The notes: generated by a model from the sequence alone, not told the origin. Counted from the stretch's first letter, positions 1-15,915 are shown. The stretch: DNA of 64,000 nucleotides from Hymenoscyphus infarciens (GCA_001414345.1 LLCB01000203.1:1-64000); one strand, 5' to 3'. Numbers and translations are program-made.

Positions 1-1212
1 TCTATATATATTAAGCTTATAAGACTATCTAGAGTATATACTAAAAGTACTTAGTAGAATCTAGATTATTAGTAGTAGAGTAGTTATTTATAAAGTACTT
101 TCTATTCTAATAAATATATTAGACTTATAATTAAATTTTATATATTAAAAAGTAATTAGTATATATTATTAAAGTATTTTAAAGCTTTTAGAAGAGTAGT
201 AGAGAGAATTAATTAGTATAGAATAAAAGATAAACTTATTAGAAACGCTAAGAGTATAGTTTAGCTTATTTCTAGTCTTATATAACTTTAATATTTATAA
301 AGATAAATATAAAAGATAGATTAAGTAGTTTAAAGCTTTTTAGAGATAAGAAATAGATAGTTTATAACTATCTCTTTAGTTATTCTTATACTCTACGTGA
401 TTTAGTAGAACACGGTTCTAATCTTATATTTCTAGCTCTAACGCGACTAAATATTTAAATCATTATCTTATTCTTTAAACTCTACTAAAGTATATAACGA
501 TACTAAAATTCAACAATGCTTTACTTATAATCTTATATTTAAAAAGCTCTACTAAAAAAATAATCATTTTAGCGTAAGTTAGCCTATAATACCTACTTCT
601 ACTACTTCTACCACTTCTACCGCTACTTTTATACTCTTTTATTCTTCTTTTTAATTAATATACCTCCTCTAGGATAGCGCAAGGCTAATGCTAATAAGCT
701 AGGACGAAAAAGTCTACTAAAAGAGCCTTAAAAGCTACTAAAAAAGTCCTCTTAAAGAGAAGACCTCTTAAGTACGCGGCGCGCCTACCTTATATACGTC
801 AAAGCAAGAGCTAGTATAAGTAGTATAATATACCTATTTATAGTAGTAATTAGCTATATTAGAAAGAGATGAAAAGAGCTTTAATTCAGATTTTAATATC
901 TTAGTACTTCTAAACTAGCTTAGTAGTATCGTAGTTCGAAGCTACCTAGATTTTAGTCTAAAACTACCTTAAATAAGAGTAGTTTTAAACCGGACTACTA
1001 AACGCGTCTATACGTGAGGTATAAGGATAACTGAAGAGATAGTTATAGTTAAAAGAATACTTAGATACTTTAAAAATTATATTATTAATTTAAGACTACT
1101 TATATCTATACTTTTTTTTAGTAGAGTAGGCACGTGATTTACTAATTAGGCCTAGCGGGCTTGGCAACGCCAGGTTTCAGACCACGGTCCTCTACTTAAA
1201 AACTATTAATCC
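1..1212. other. RIP-degraded AT-rich repeat DNA, unresolved
   Basis: Very AT-rich, TA-dominated sequence with no usable reading frame, typical of a RIP-mutated repeat. I could not assign it to an element family. A short less-mutated stretch at about 1,131-1,196 (contains CACGTGA and a GC-richer segment) directly precedes the truncated copia copy and probably marks a junction with a different repeat or an old unique remnant. Confidence 0.6.
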
Positions 1213-4200
1213 GTCTCTAGAATTAATAGTTTAAGTTATATATAATAAGTTAAAAGCAGTCTTAGATTAAGATAATATAGCTAAGTATACCTCTCTAGTA
1301 CGTTATATAATATATTAATCTTTAGTATCTACTATATATAATATCTCTTTTATATTAGATATCTTAGTTAAAGTCTTTTATATTAAATTTAAGTAGTTTA
1401 TATAATCCTAAGTAAGAGATATAGAGCTATCGTAATACTTAGTAATTAACCTTCTATTAAATTTAATTAGATAGTTAATAGTAAGCTCTTCTCTTTTCTT
1501 AGATATAAAACTAGTCTTATTAATAGTAGCCTTCTCTTTATTAGTAAAGGCGTTATTAATTAGTATAAGAGTATTATTAGTTTAAAAATCTACTATATTA
1601 AAAGAGGTATTTAACTTTACTTACTTATTATATTAGTGTAACTTAGTATATAAAAGATAGAGATTAAATATTAACTATTCTATTATAAGCCTTATAATAT
1701 AATATTTATAGTACGTTATAAACTAATAATTACTAGCTTCTAAAATACTATACAATAGCTTAATCACTTTAAAGAATATATCTTCTTATTAGAGATAATC
1801 TTTAGAAGAGTATATAAAGAATTTTTAATTTAAGTTAGTTAATAATTATATATATACTTATATAATACCTTAAATAAATACTTATAAGCTTAGAAGTATT
1901 ATAATAAGTATAAGGATTATTCTCTAGCTTACTCTTTAAATAGTAGGCGCCTAGGTAAGTACTAGTAACTTTCTAGTATTATTATATACTTAGATAACTA
2001 ATCTTAACTTTATAAAAGTAAGTACTATACTCTTAAATTTAATATTATCTATAAAGTATAATCTAAATATTCTAATATTAGAAGGTAACTTCTTCTAGGT
2101 AATAATCTTAAAAACACCTTAATTAGTTAATCTATTAATCTCCTTTTATTATAATTTAATATATATTATACTATTATTAGCTATAAAGACTTTAATATTA
2201 TAAGGTTTAATTAAATTAGTAAGAAAAGTTTTAATATTCTTAAAAGTAATATAGTTAATATTATTAATAAAAGTATCTAACTATTAGAATAATACTTTAA
2301 TATTACTTAAAGGCTTTAAATACTTTTAGAGCTATCTACGTCCGCGCTTCTAGAGTAGTTCTAGTAAGGATTTTAAAATATCAGTGTTTTAATAGATTTA
2401 TAACTAACGAAGTCGATATTAGAGAGAAGGTAAATATTACTCTACTACCTACCTACTCTATTACTTAAAAGTTCTCTCTTTTTTATAGAGTTATAGTATT
2501 ATTTTAGATAGTACTATACTAGAAACTTCCTTAGTTACTAGTACTATTCTAGAAGTTTTAGAAGTTTTAATAAAGTATAGCTTTATAACTATAGATTAAA
2601 ACTTTATAAGACTACTTAGTAGTACTATAATATAGTCCTTATTCTTAATTCCTTAAAGGATAAAAGGTCTTATCTAAGACTTTATATACTCTCTCTAAAT
2701 TAAAACGTCTAAATTTAAAAGTAAGTTCTTAACTTAGTTAATCGGTTTATTTTATATATTAAGAGCTTCTTTAACTTAATAGAATATAATCTACTTTTAT
2801 ACTACTTAAGTAGTTATTTATAGGTCTTAGACCTTATAGAAATCGGTTATAAAGATATATTAGTTATAGTTATTTAAGTATATACTTTATATACTAATAG
2901 AGTAAGAACTAGTCTATTTAGGCCTACTATATCGTTGATTACTTTAAAGGCTATTTAAAGTACTAAACTTTATAAGAGATAGAGCTCTTATTTATATATA
3001 ATTTTATATACTTATTAAATTAGTCTATAATATCGTTCTATTATACTAATTAAATTATATATCTTAACTAGTATAGTTTTTACTATAATACCTATCCTAG
3101 TAGTAGAGTATATAAAGTCCTTTCTAGTAAAGTTTGTTCTAGTATTTATAATAATATAATTAAAAGATCTTAGATATATATTAATCTAATATCTTTAGAA
3201 GACCTCTTATATACTTATTACTTTTATATCTAGTAAAGAGTTACTTATCTAATACCTTATTACTTTATCTATCTAGTATAAGACCGTCTACTTATTAAAG
3301 AAGAAAGTATTAATTAAAATACTATAATTAAATTTAAGGTTATTATAAAAGGTAAACTTAAGGTTATTATAAAAGGTAAACTTAAATTAGCAAGGTAAAC
3401 TTCTATATTTTTAATAGTATTTATAGAATTTAGTAAAATGTTAAAAGATACCTTAGTTAATATAATACCTAGCTCTTTTTAGTATACGTTATAATCTTAG
3501 TATTAATAAGTAGTTAAATCGCTTATAAAGTTATTAAATATTAATATTTATAAGAAAGGTTAGATACTCTTATATAAAGTTATATATATAGCTTTATTCT
3601 AGAGTAGAAAAGGGTATCTAAATCGTTATATAATAGAGAACCTTTTAATCTCTGTTTCTTTCTTATTCTCTTAGATAAGTATATTTTAAAGATTATTTAA
3701 AGTAATATTTAGATTATCTATATTATTAATATAAAGAATAAAAGAGGTATCGGATTATACTATATAAAATTCTACTCTTCTAATTAGTATATCGATTATT
3801 ATTAATCCTAAAAATAGAGTATATCTCTTACTAAACTAGATATTAAATTAACCTTTTATACTCTTATTAATTAGAACGCTTTTAATAAGTCTAATATATA
3901 TAAGATATTAGTTATATTCTATACTTAACTTTTAAGCTATTCTAGTATTAATTATTATACTAAAGAAGTTCTCTTTTATATATCTTTTTGCTATTATTAT
4001 AAACATCTCTTTTATAAATTCGTATATAATATTAGAAGTATTATTTAGGTTTTATAAGATATATCTATTAATAGCGTATATTTATACTAAACTTATTAAA
4101 TTTATAGTAAGGTATTTAGTATTTAAATCGTTAATAAATCCTATAAAAGTAATGTTATAATAAATAACTTTATTATCTAAGCTAGTATTTAATAAGTAAC

Positions 4201-6478
4201 TATCTTCTTTTAATAGAGGAATAGTATAAAGTGTCTCTAATATCTCCTCCTCTTAGATACTCTAAGTATATACTATATTTATATTATATACTTTTCTAGT
4301 ATATCTATCTTACTTACTTTTAAAGTGTCTAGAATTCTTATTAGTCTATTTAGTAAAGTAATAGTCCTACTCTTCTTAACTATAATCCTAAGATAAATAG
4401 TCGTCCTTTCTATATATATAATATGTCCTCTTCTTCTTATATTAATCTATATTACTAAATTTATTTATACTATATTATCTACTCTTATAAAAGTATCTTT
4501 TAGTTATTATAGTCTTATTTATAACTATCTTTAAGTAGACTTTTATATAAAATTAGATTAAACTTTATAAAAGAGTAATAGTATTTGAAATTAAAGAGTC
4601 TTAAAGTAAGATTAATATTATAATAGTATAATCTAGAACCTTTTTATATACTAAAATTAGCTTATTTAAAAATTGAATATTAGTACGAAAGTCTATAGAG
4701 AGAGAAAATCTTAGTAAATTAAGTTTTAATAATATATCTTTAAAAGACTTTAATATAGATGCTCTAGATACTTATATTATCTCTTATAAATTAATATTAT
4801 TCTACTTAGATAATTAGTCTCTTTTATAAAGCTTATCTTTAAAATATCGTTATATAGATATAAATAAAACTTTAAAAGATTAATTATTATACTTATTAAA
4901 AAGCATAGTATAAAAGTAATTTGAAGTATTACCTTTTAGTATAGTAAGAAAGGTAAGAGAGTAAATTATAAGTAATACTCTACTTTTTTTATATATATTC
5001 TTAAATATTATAACTTTAATTATAAAGTTATTCTTCTTTCTACTATACTTTTAGTCGTTCTTATATGTTTTTATAAGTGTACCTAATATATATAAGTAGT
5101 CTTAACTCTTTTAAGAATTTCGTAAATTTAACTCTAGTTTAAAATATACTATATTTATTTATACTAGTAGTCTTCTACTAGGATTATTCTATTACTAATC
5201 GTAATCTAAAGACTTAGCAAAGTTATCGAAGTTATTAGTATTAGTATTATTATTAAATTAGTATAATATAAAAAAAGAGGTATAGTTATCTTTTAGTAGA
5301 CCTAGAGATTAGATTAGAGATTATAGAAGATTATTTCAATCTCTTCTTTTAGTTAGTAGAATTAAAGTTAACAAAGATATTAGTTATTATTATTATTATT
5401 ATTATATAGTAGATACTTAGAAAGCTTCGTCTCTAGCCTTTATCTTAGATTAGATGTTTTAAGTAATATTTTTAGCTAAAGGTTATTATTATTAAGATTA
5501 TTATTACTACTACTTTTATTATATTTTAGTATATTTCTCTATATATTTATAATAGGATATAAAGATCTTAGTACTAGCTTTCCTAGCTACTATAGCTTTT
5601 AATTCTTTATCTAACTATTTAGTTTAGTTAACCTTAGTAATAGTATTATATAGTATCTAAGATATAGATATCTTATATCTATCTATCTTAACCTATATAC
5701 CTCTTCTATAAAGTGTTTATTATAACTTAGTAGTAGTAGATTAGTAGATTTTAACGAATTTATCTTAATCTTATCTTTTAAAGTCTACTTAAAATTCATT
5801 CTAAAGAAGAAGGTCTTCGTTCTCTTCTTTAGTATACTTCTTTTCTTATTTAGTAGTAAAAATTATCTCTTCTATCTATATTAACTTTAGCTTTAATACT
5901 ACCTTTAGAGCTTATTTTAGTACTAAAGTTAAAGCTTTAGAAGTTGTCGGAATCAGTGTTAGTATATCTATTATATTATAGATATTATTATTACTTAAAT
6001 TAGTAGATAATATAAATATTATTAAAAGTCTATTTATACTTTACTAAGTAGGTAAAAGAGATATTTAGATAAATAAGCATCTTAAAGAGTATAAATTATC
6101 TTAGTAGATAAAAGAAGATTAGTATTCGTAATCGACGCTTCTTATATTAAAAAGCGTTTATAGTATATTATTGAAAATTATAGTAGAAGGAACTATAATT
6201 AGAGAAGAGGAGTCTACTAGTGATATCGAGTTTACTTTTATATATATATACTCGTAGTAGAAATATATAAAGTAACTAAGTATCTAATCTATATATCTAC
6301 TAATTAGTATTAGTATAACTTATAGTTATAAAAGTAATATAAAAAGAGTTATATTATCGCTTATATATACTAAGTAAAGCTATCTACGATGCCTACTTAA
6401 ATAGCTTTTGAGTAAGAGGTTCACGTGTTTCTACGTATACTATCTCGAGTAGTTACTTACTCTTAAGTTATACCGATA
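1213..6478 (-). mobile_element. Ty1/copia retrotransposon copy 1, RIP-degraded, RNase H end missing
   Basis: On the minus strand the degraded translation follows fungal Ty1/copia polyprotein order: gag toward 5,300-6,290, the GAG-pre-integrase region near 3,690-3,780, and reverse transcriptase near 1,500-2,300, all interrupted by stops that mostly look like C-to-T or G-to-A changes. The element is therefore dead. Its left (3') end stops at about 1,213, before the RNase H region that copy 3 retains, and no LTR is visible there. Its right end is the LTR at 6,308-6,478, which it shares with copy 2. Family assignment rests on recognising the RT and pre-integrase patterns; boundaries at the left are approximate. 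Confidence 0.8.
6308..6478 (-). repeat. Copia LTR shared by copies 1 and 2 (171 bp)
   Basis: Aligns by eye with the 170-bp LTRs at 9,885 and 15,916. It begins TATTAGTATAAC, a RIP form of TGTTGGTATAAC, and ends ACCGATA. Copy 1 internal sequence abuts it on the left and copy 2 internal sequence on the right, so one LTR serves two elements, as expected after LTR-LTR recombination or tandem insertion. Confidence 0.8.
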
Positions 6479-9400
6479 GTTATCTTAAGAATTAATAGTT
6501 TAAGTAGTATATAATAAAGCGAAAGCAGCTTTAGATTAAGATACTATAACTAAGTCTACTTCTCTAGTATATTATATAATATATTAATCTTTAGTATCTA
6601 CTATATATAATATCTCTTTTATATTAGATATCTTAGTTAAGGCCTTTTATACTAAATCTAAGTGTTTTACGCAATCCTAAGTAAGAGATATAGAACTATT
6701 ATAATACTTAGTAATTAACTCGCTATTAAATTTAATTAAATAGTTAATAATAAGCTCTTCTCTCTTCTTAGATATAAACCCGGTTTTATTAATAATAAGC
6801 TTCTCTTTATTAATAAAAGCGTTATTAGTAAGTATAAGAGTATTATTAGTTTAAAAGCCTATTATACTAAAAGAGGTATTTAATCTTACTTACTTATTAT
6901 ATTAGTATAACTTAGTATATAAAAGATAGAGGTTAAATATTAATTATTCTATTATAAGTCTTATAATATATTTATAGTATATTATAAAATAATAATTACT
7001 AGCTTCTAGAATACTATATAATAGTCTAATTACTTTAAATGATATATCCTTTTATTAAAGTTAACTTTTAAGAGAATATATAAAGAATTTTCAATTTAAG
7101 CTAGTTAATAATTATATATATACTTATATAATATTTTAAATAAATACTTATAAACTTAGAAGTATTATAATAAGTATAAGAGTTATTCTCTAGCTTACTC
7201 TTTAAATAGCAGATGCTTAGGTAAGTACTAATAACTTTCTAGTATTATTATATACTTAGATTACTAATCTTAACTTTATAAAAATAAGTACTATATTTTT
7301 AAATTTAATATTATCTATAAACTATAATCTAAATATTCTAGTATTAGAAGAGAACTCCTTTTAAGTAATAATCTTAAAAACACTTTAATTAGTTAATCTA
7401 TTAATCTTCTTTTATTATAATTTAATATATATTATACTATTATTAGTTATAAATACTTTAATATTAAAAGGTTTACTTAAATTAGTAAGAAAAGTTTTAA
7501 TATCTTTAAAAGTAATATAATTAAAATTATTAATAAAAGTATTTAACTATTAGAATAATATTTTAAGAGAACTATTTAGCGACCTTAGATACTTTTAAAG
7601 CTAGCTATATCTATGCTTTTAAGAAGGTTCTAGTAAGAATTCTAGAATATTAGTATTTTAGCAGATTTATAACTATCGAAGTTAGTATTAGAGAGAGAAT
7701 AAATACTATCTAATATCTTATTTACTCTAGTCTACTTCTTATCTACTCTATTACTTAGAAGTTCTCTCTTTTTTATAAGATTATAGTATTATTTTAGATA
7801 GTACTATACTAGAAACTTCCTTAGTCGTTAATACTATTCTAGAAGTTTTAGAAGTTTTAATAAAGTATAGCTTTATAACTATAGATTAAAACTTTATAAG
7901 ACTACTTAGTAGTAATATAATATAGTTCTTATTTTTAATTCTTTAAAGAATAAAAGGTCTTATCTAAGACTCTTTATACTTTCTTTATACTAAAACGTCT
8001 AAATTTAAGAGTAAGTTCTTAACTTAGTTAATTAGTCTATTTTATATATTAAGAGCTTCTTTAACTTAATAGAATATAATCTACTTTTATATCTCTTAGG
8101 TAGCCTCTTTATAAGTCTCTAATCTTATAGAAATTAGTTAAGAAGATATATTAGTTATAGTTATTTAAGTATATACTCTATATACTAATAAGATAGAGAC
8201 TAGTCTATCTAGGCCTACTTTATTATTAATTACTTTAAATACTATTTAGAGCGCTAAACTTTATAAGAACTAAGGCTCTTACTTATATATAATATTATAT
8301 ATCTATCGAATTAGTCTATAGTATCTCTCTACTATATTAATTAAATTATATACCTCTATAGATATAGTTTTTACTATAGTACCTATTTAAGCAATAGAGT
8401 ATATAAAGTCCTTTCTAATAAAGTTTATTCTAGTATCTATAATAATATAATTAGAGAGTCTAAGATATATATTAATCTAATATCTTTAAAAGACCTTTTA
8501 TATACTTATTACTTTGTCTCTAAAGTATAAGACCGCCTATCTATTAAGAAAGAAAGTATTAATTAAAACACTATAATTAAATTTAAAGTTATTATAAAAG
8601 GTAAACTTAAATTAGCTAAGTAAACCTCTGTGTTTTAATAGTATTTATAGAATTTAATAAGATATTAATAAATACCTTAGTTAATATAATATCTAGCTCT
8701 TTCTAGTATACGTTATAATATTAGTACTAATAGATAGCTAAGCCGCTTATAAAGTTATTAAATATTAATATCTATAAGAAAGGCTAAGTACTCTTATAAA
8801 AAGTTATATATAGCTTTATTCTAGAGTAGAACAGAGTATCTAAATCATTATATAATAGAGAACCTCTTAATCTCTATCCTTTTCTTATTCTCTTAGATAA
8901 TTATATTTTAAAGATTATTTAAAGTAATATTTAAGTTATCTATATTATTAATATAAAAGATAAAAGAGATAATAGAGTTTACTATAGAAAACTCTACTTT
9001 TCTAATTAGTATATCGATTATTATTAATCCTAAAGATAGACTATATCTCTTACTAAATTAGATATTAAATCAACTATTAGTACTTTTATTAATTAAGACC
9101 TTATTAATAAGTCTAATATATATAGAATATTAGTTATATTCTATACTTAACTTTTAAGCTACTCTAGTATTAATTATTATAGTAAAGAAGTTCTCTTTTA
9201 TATACTTTTTAGCTATTATTATAAATACTTCCTTTATAAATTCGTTTATAATATTAGAAGTATTATTTAGATTCTATAGAATATATCTATTAATAGTATA
9301 CTTTTATACTAAATATATTAAATTTATAGTAAGATATTTAGAGTATTTAAATTATTAATAAATTCTATAAAAGTATTTTATTATAATAAATAACTTTACT

Positions 9401-9884
9401 AGTAAAGCTAGAGCTAATACTAGAGTTTAATAAGTTACTATTCTCTTTAATTACTTAAAGTATCTCTAATATCTCCTTATCTTAGGTACTCTAAGTATAA
9501 GCTATGTTTATATTAGATATCTTTCTAGTATACTTATCTTACTTATCTTTAAAGTATCTAGAATTCTTATTAGTCTATTTAGTAAAGTAATAGTCTTACT
9601 CTTCTTAACTATAATCCTAATATAAATAGTTATTCTTTCTATATATATAATATGTCTTCTTCTTCTTATATTAATCTATACTACTAAGTTTATTTATACT
9701 ATATTATCTGCTTTTATAAAAGTATCTTTTAGTTATTATAGTTTTATTTATAACTATCTCTAGGTAAACCTTTATATAAGATTAGATTAAACTTTATAAA
9801 AGAGTAATAGTATTAGAAGATAAAGAGTCTTAAAGTAAAGTTAATATTATAATAGTATAATCTAGAATCTTTTTATATACTAAA

Positions 9885-10054
9885 TGTTGGTATAACTTAT
9901 GGTTATAAAAGCGATGTAAAAAGAGTTGTATTATCGTTCGTGTATACCGAGTAAAGCTAGCTACGATGACTACTTAAGTAGCCTCTAAGCGAGTGTACGT
10001 GTATCTATGTATACTAATCCAAATCGCTATTTACCTCTTGAATATATACTAACA
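9885..10054 (-). repeat. Left LTR (3' LTR) of copia copy 3
   Basis: Starts TGTTGGTATAACTTATGG and ends ATATATACTAACA on the plus strand, so it has the TG...CA ends of an LTR. Immediately left is CTAAA, repeated after the right LTR. Least RIP-affected LTR of the family in the window. Confidence 0.9.
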
Positions 10055-13000
10055 CTGGTACTTCTTTAAAATAATAGAAGTTACTTAAAACTATTAAAAA
10101 TTATATATTTGATCTAACTAATTAGAGCCCTCTATTCCTTGTTCTCGACTAATGAGAAGGCTCTATTTTAGTCCCTTATTTCGTTCTACCTATTCTATAA
10201 GGTTGATATCTAGCTTATTAGTATTAATCAACTTTTGTAGAGTATTATAGTAACCCTTTTTAGTTATAGTATCTGTAAGATTACTCTTACTATCGATCTA
10301 TTTAATCTTATTAATCTCTCTTAATTTATATACTTCTTATAAGTATATAATATTAATTATTAGTTGCTTCTCCTTAGTCGTATCTAATTTAGCTATATAT
10401 TTATAAATAGACTTTGAATCAATATATGTTATAAGTAGTACCTTAAATCCTAAGATGCTTTTAAAAGTCGATTTTATTAAAGCTACAGCGTTAAATCTAG
10501 AGCTTATTACATATAATTCTAATACTAAAACACTATAGGTAACTCTCTTATATTTAGTAGAAGACTAATATAAGATATTAGTATTATTATCTTTATTTAT
10601 AAGAGTAATAACGTAACTGATTTATAATAACAAGTCTTTATTATTAGTAAATAATCCGTTAGTAAAAGTATATAACTTTAAGGAAGATTTATCTAATTTA
10701 ATAAATTTAAGTCCTCTTAAGGGATTGTTAATTTACTATTAAATTCGCTTATTAAGGAGTAAAATATTATTATCTTAAGAATCGATAGTTTAGGTAGTAT
10801 ATAATAAGTTAAAAGCGGCCTTAGGCTAGGATACCGTGGCTAAGTATACCTCTCTAGTACGTTATATAATATATTAATCTTTAGTATTTATTATATGTAA
10901 TATCTCTTTTATATTAGATATCTTAGATAGGGCCTTTTATACTAAATCTAAGTGTTTTATATAATTCTAAGTAAGAGATATAAAGCTGTTATAATACTTA
11001 GTAATTAGCTCTCTATTAAATTTAATTAGATAGTCAATAGTAAGCTCTTCTCTCTCCTTAGACATAAATCTAGCTTTGTTAATAGTAAGCTCTTCTTTAT
11101 TAGTAAAAGCGTTGTTAGCAAGTATAAGGGTATTATTAGTTTAAAGGCCTATTATATTAAAAGGGGTATCTAACTTTACTTACTTGTCGTACTAGTATAA
11201 CTTAGTGTATAAAAGATAGGGGTTGAAAGTTAACTGTTCTATTATAAGCCTTATAATGTAGTATTTATAGTATGTTATAAACTAGTGATTACTAGCTTCT
11301 AGAATACTATATAGTAGTCTAATTACCTTAAAGAATATATCTTTCTATTAGAGATAACCTTTAAAAGAGCGTATAAAGAATTTCTAATTTAAGTTAGTTA
11401 ATAATTATATATATACTTAAGTAATATTTTAAATAAATACTTATAAGCTTAGAAGTATTATAATAAGTATAAGGATTATTCTCTGGCTTACTCTCTAAAT
11501 AGTAGACGCCTAGGTAAGTACTAGTAACTTCCTAGTATTATTATATACTTAGATAACTAATCTTAACTTTATAAAAGTAAGTACTATATCCTCGAATTTA
11601 ATATTATCTATAAAGCGTAATCTAAATATTCTAGTATTAGGAGGTAACTCCTTCTAGGTAATAATCTTAAAAACACTTTAATTAGTTAATTTATTAATCT
11701 CCTTTTATTACGATTTAATATATACTATACTATTATTAGCTATAAATACTTTAACATTATAAGGTTTACTTAAATTAGTAAGAAAAGTTCTAATATCTTT
11801 AAGAGTAATATAGTTGAAATCGTTTATAAAAGTATCTAATTATTAGAATAATACTTTAAAAAACCTATTTAAAGGCCTTAGATACTTTTAAGGCTGTCTA
11901 CGTCCGCGCTTCTAAGGAGGTTCTAGTAAGGTTTCTAGAATATCAGTATCTTAATAAATCTCTAAATAACAAAGTTAATATTAGAGGAAGGGTTATTATT
12001 TAATATCCTACCTACCTTATACTTTAAAAGTTCCCTCTTTTTTATAAGATTATAGTATTAGATTATTTAATAGTGCTATACTAGAAACTTCCTTAGTTGC
12101 TAGTACTATTCTAGAAGTTTCTAAAGTTTTAATAAAGTATAGCTTTATAACTATAGATTAAAACTTTATAAGGCTGCTTAGTAGCACTATAATATAGTCC
12201 TTATTTTCGATTCCTTAAAGGATAAAGGGTTCTATCTAAGACTTTATATGCTCCCTTTATACTAAAACATCTAAATTTAAGAGTAAGTCCTTAACTCGGT
12301 TAATCGGTCTATTTTATATATTAAGAGCTTCTTTAACTTAATAGGATATAATCTACTTTCGTACCTCTTAAGTAGCCTTCTTATAGGTCTCTAACCTCGC
12401 AGAAATCGATTACGAAAGTACGTCGTTTACAGTTATTCGAGTATATACCCCATATACTAATAGAGTAGAGACTAGACTATTTAGGCCTACTATATCGTTG
12501 ATTACTTTAAAGGCTATTTAAAGTACTAAACTTTATAAGAGATAAGGCTCTTATTTATATATAATATTATATACCTGTCAAATTAGTCTATAGTATCGTT
12601 CTACTATACTAATTAAATTATATGTCTTAACTAGTATAGTTTTCACTATAGTATCTATTCTAGTAGTAGAGTATATAAAGTCCTTTCTAATAAAGTTTGT
12701 CCTAGTATCTATAATAATATAGTTAAAAGGTCTAAGATATATATTAATCTAACATCTTTAGAAGACCTCTTATATAGTTGTTGCTTTTATATCTAGTAAA
12801 AAGTCACCTACTTAATACCTTATTACTTTGTCTATATAGTATAAGACTACCTACTTATTAAAGAAGAAAGTATTAATCAAAATACTATAATTAAATTTAA
12901 AGTTATTATAAAGAGTAAACTTAAACTAGCTTAGCGAACTTCTATGCTTTTAATAGTATTTATAGAATTTAGCAAGATGTTAAAAGATGTCTTAGTTAAT

Positions 13001-15915
13001 ATAATACCTAGCTCTTTCTAGTACACGTTATAATCTTAGTACTAATAGGTAGCTAAATCGTTTATAAAGTCTTTAAATATTAATATCTATAAGAAAGGTC
13101 AGGTACTCCTATATAAAGTTATATATAGCTTTATCTTAGAGTAGAAAAGAGTATCTAAATCGTTATATAATAGAGAACCTCTTAACTTCCGTCCCTTTCT
13201 TATTTTCTTAGATAAGTACGTTTTAAAGATTATTTAAAGTAATATTTAGGTTATTTATATTATTAATATAAAGAATAAAAGGGGTATTAGATTATACTAT
13301 ATAGAATTCAGCTTTTCTAATCAGTATATCAATTATTATTAATTCTAAAGATAGAGTATATCCCTTACTAAACTAGATATTAAATTAACCCTTTATATCT
13401 TTATTAATCGAGACGCTTTTAATAAGTCTAATATATACGAGATATTATTTATATTCTACACTTAACTTTCAAGCTACCTTAGTATCGAGTATCACGCTAA
13501 AGAAGTTCTCTTTTATATATCTTTTAGCTATTATTATAAATACTTCCTTTGTAAATTCGTATATAACGTTAGAAGTGTTATTTAAGTTATTTAGGTTTTA
13601 TAGAATATATCTATTAATAGCATATCTTTATACTAAACTTATTAAATTCGTAGTAAGTTATTTAATATTTAAATTATTAATAAATCCTACAGAAGTAATG
13701 TTATAATAAATAACTTCTTTATCTAAACTAGTATCTAATAAGTAACTATCTTCTTTTAATAGAGCAATAGTATAAAGTGTCTCTAATATCTCCTCCTCTT
13801 AGGTACTCTAAGTATATACTATATTTATATTATATACCTTTCTAGTATATCCGTCTTATTTATCTTTAAAGTATCTAAAATTCTTATTAGTCTATTTAGT
13901 AAAGTAACGGTTCTACTCTTCTTAACTATAATCCTAAGATAAATAGTCGTCTTTTCTATATATATAATATATCTTCTTCTTCTTATATCAATCTATATTA
14001 CTAAATTTATTTATACTACTATATTATCTACTCTTATAAAAGTGCCTCTTAGTTATTATAGTTTCGTTTATAACTATCTCTAGGTAGACTTTTATATAGA
14101 ATCAGATTAAACTTTATAAAAAGGTAATAGTATTAGAAATTAAAGGGTCTTAGAGTAAAGTTAATATTATAATAGCATAATCTAAGACCTTTTTATACAC
14201 TAAAATTAGCTTATTTAAAAATTAACTATTAGTATAAAAGTCTATAGAGAGGGAAAATCTTAGTAAATTGAGTCTTAATAATATATCTTTAAAAGAGCTT
14301 AATATTAATACTCTAAATACTTGTATTATCTTCTATAAATTAATGTTATTCTACTTAGATAATTAGCCTCTTTTATAAAGTTTATCTTTAAAGTATTATT
14401 ATATAGATATAGATAAAACTTTAAAAGATTAATTAATGTTTTTGTTAAAAAGCGTAGTATAAAAGTAATTTAAAGTATTACCTTTTAGTATAGTAAGGAA
14501 GGTAAGAGAGTAAATTACTAGTAATACCTTACTTCTCTTATATATATCCTTAAATATTATAACTTTAATTATAAAGTTATCTTCTTTTCTATTATACTTT
14601 TAATTATCCTTATATGCTTTTATAAGAGTGCTTAATACATAAGAGTAGTCTTAACCCTTTTAAGAATTTTGTAAAGTTAACTCTAGTTTAAAATATACTA
14701 TATTTATTTATACTAGTAGTCTTCTGCTAAGATCATTCTATTACTAATTATGTTCTAGATACTTAAAAGCATTATTGAAATCGTTACTATTAGTATCTTT
14801 GCTAAATTAATAGGATATAAAGAAGAAGGTCTAGTTATCTTTTAGTAGACCTAAAGGTTAGATTAGAGGTTGTACTAGATTACTTAGGTCTTTCCTTTTA
14901 AGCAGTAGGATTAAAGTTGTTAAAGGTGTTAGTTATTATTATTATTATTATATAGTAGAAGATTATTATATAAAGGAAGATTATTATATAGTAGAAGCTT
15001 ATAAAGCTTTATCTCTAACTTTTATCTTAGATTAGGTGTTTTAAGTAATATTTTCAACTAGAGGTTATTATTATTAGGGTTATTATTACTATAGCTTTTA
15101 TTATCTTTTAGTATATTCTACTATATATTTATAACAGGATCTTAATTCTTTAGTACTAGCTCCTACTAATACTATATCTTTTAAGTCTTTATCTAGCTAC
15201 TTAGTTTAGTTAACCTCGGTGGCGGTATTATATAGTACTTAAGATATAAGCATCTTATGTTTATCTATCTTAACTTATATACCTCTTCTACAAAGTATTC
15301 GTTATAACTTAGTAGTAGTAGATTAGTAGATTTTAGCGAATTTATCTTAATTCTATCTTTTAAAGTCTACTTAAAATTCGTTCTAAAGAAGAAGGTCTTT
15401 ATTCTCTCTTTTAGCGTACTCCTCTTCTTATTCTACTATAAAAATCATCTCTTCTGTTTATATTAACTTTAGCTTTAGTACTAGCTTTAAGGCTTATTTT
15501 AGTGCCGAAGTTAAAGCCTCCGAAGTCGTTAGAATTAGTACTAGTGTGTCTGTTATATTATAGATATTATAGATATTATTATTACTTGAATTAAATTTAG
15601 ATATTATCGAAAGTCCGTTTATACTCTACTTAGTAGGTGAAAGAGAATTTAGGTTTTAGGTGAATAAGTGTCTTAGAGAGTATGAATTATCTTAGAGGAT
15701 AATAGAAGGTTAATAAGGAGTCAATATTCATAATCAGCGCTTCCTATCTTAAGAAGCGTTTACAGTGTATTATTAAAAAGTTATTAAATAGTAGAAGGAG
15801 TTATAATCAGAGAAGAGGAGTCTACTAGTAATATTAAGTTTACTTTTATATAAGTATACTTATAGTAGAAATACACAAAGTAACTAAGTATCTAATCTAT
15901 ACGTCTACTAATTAG

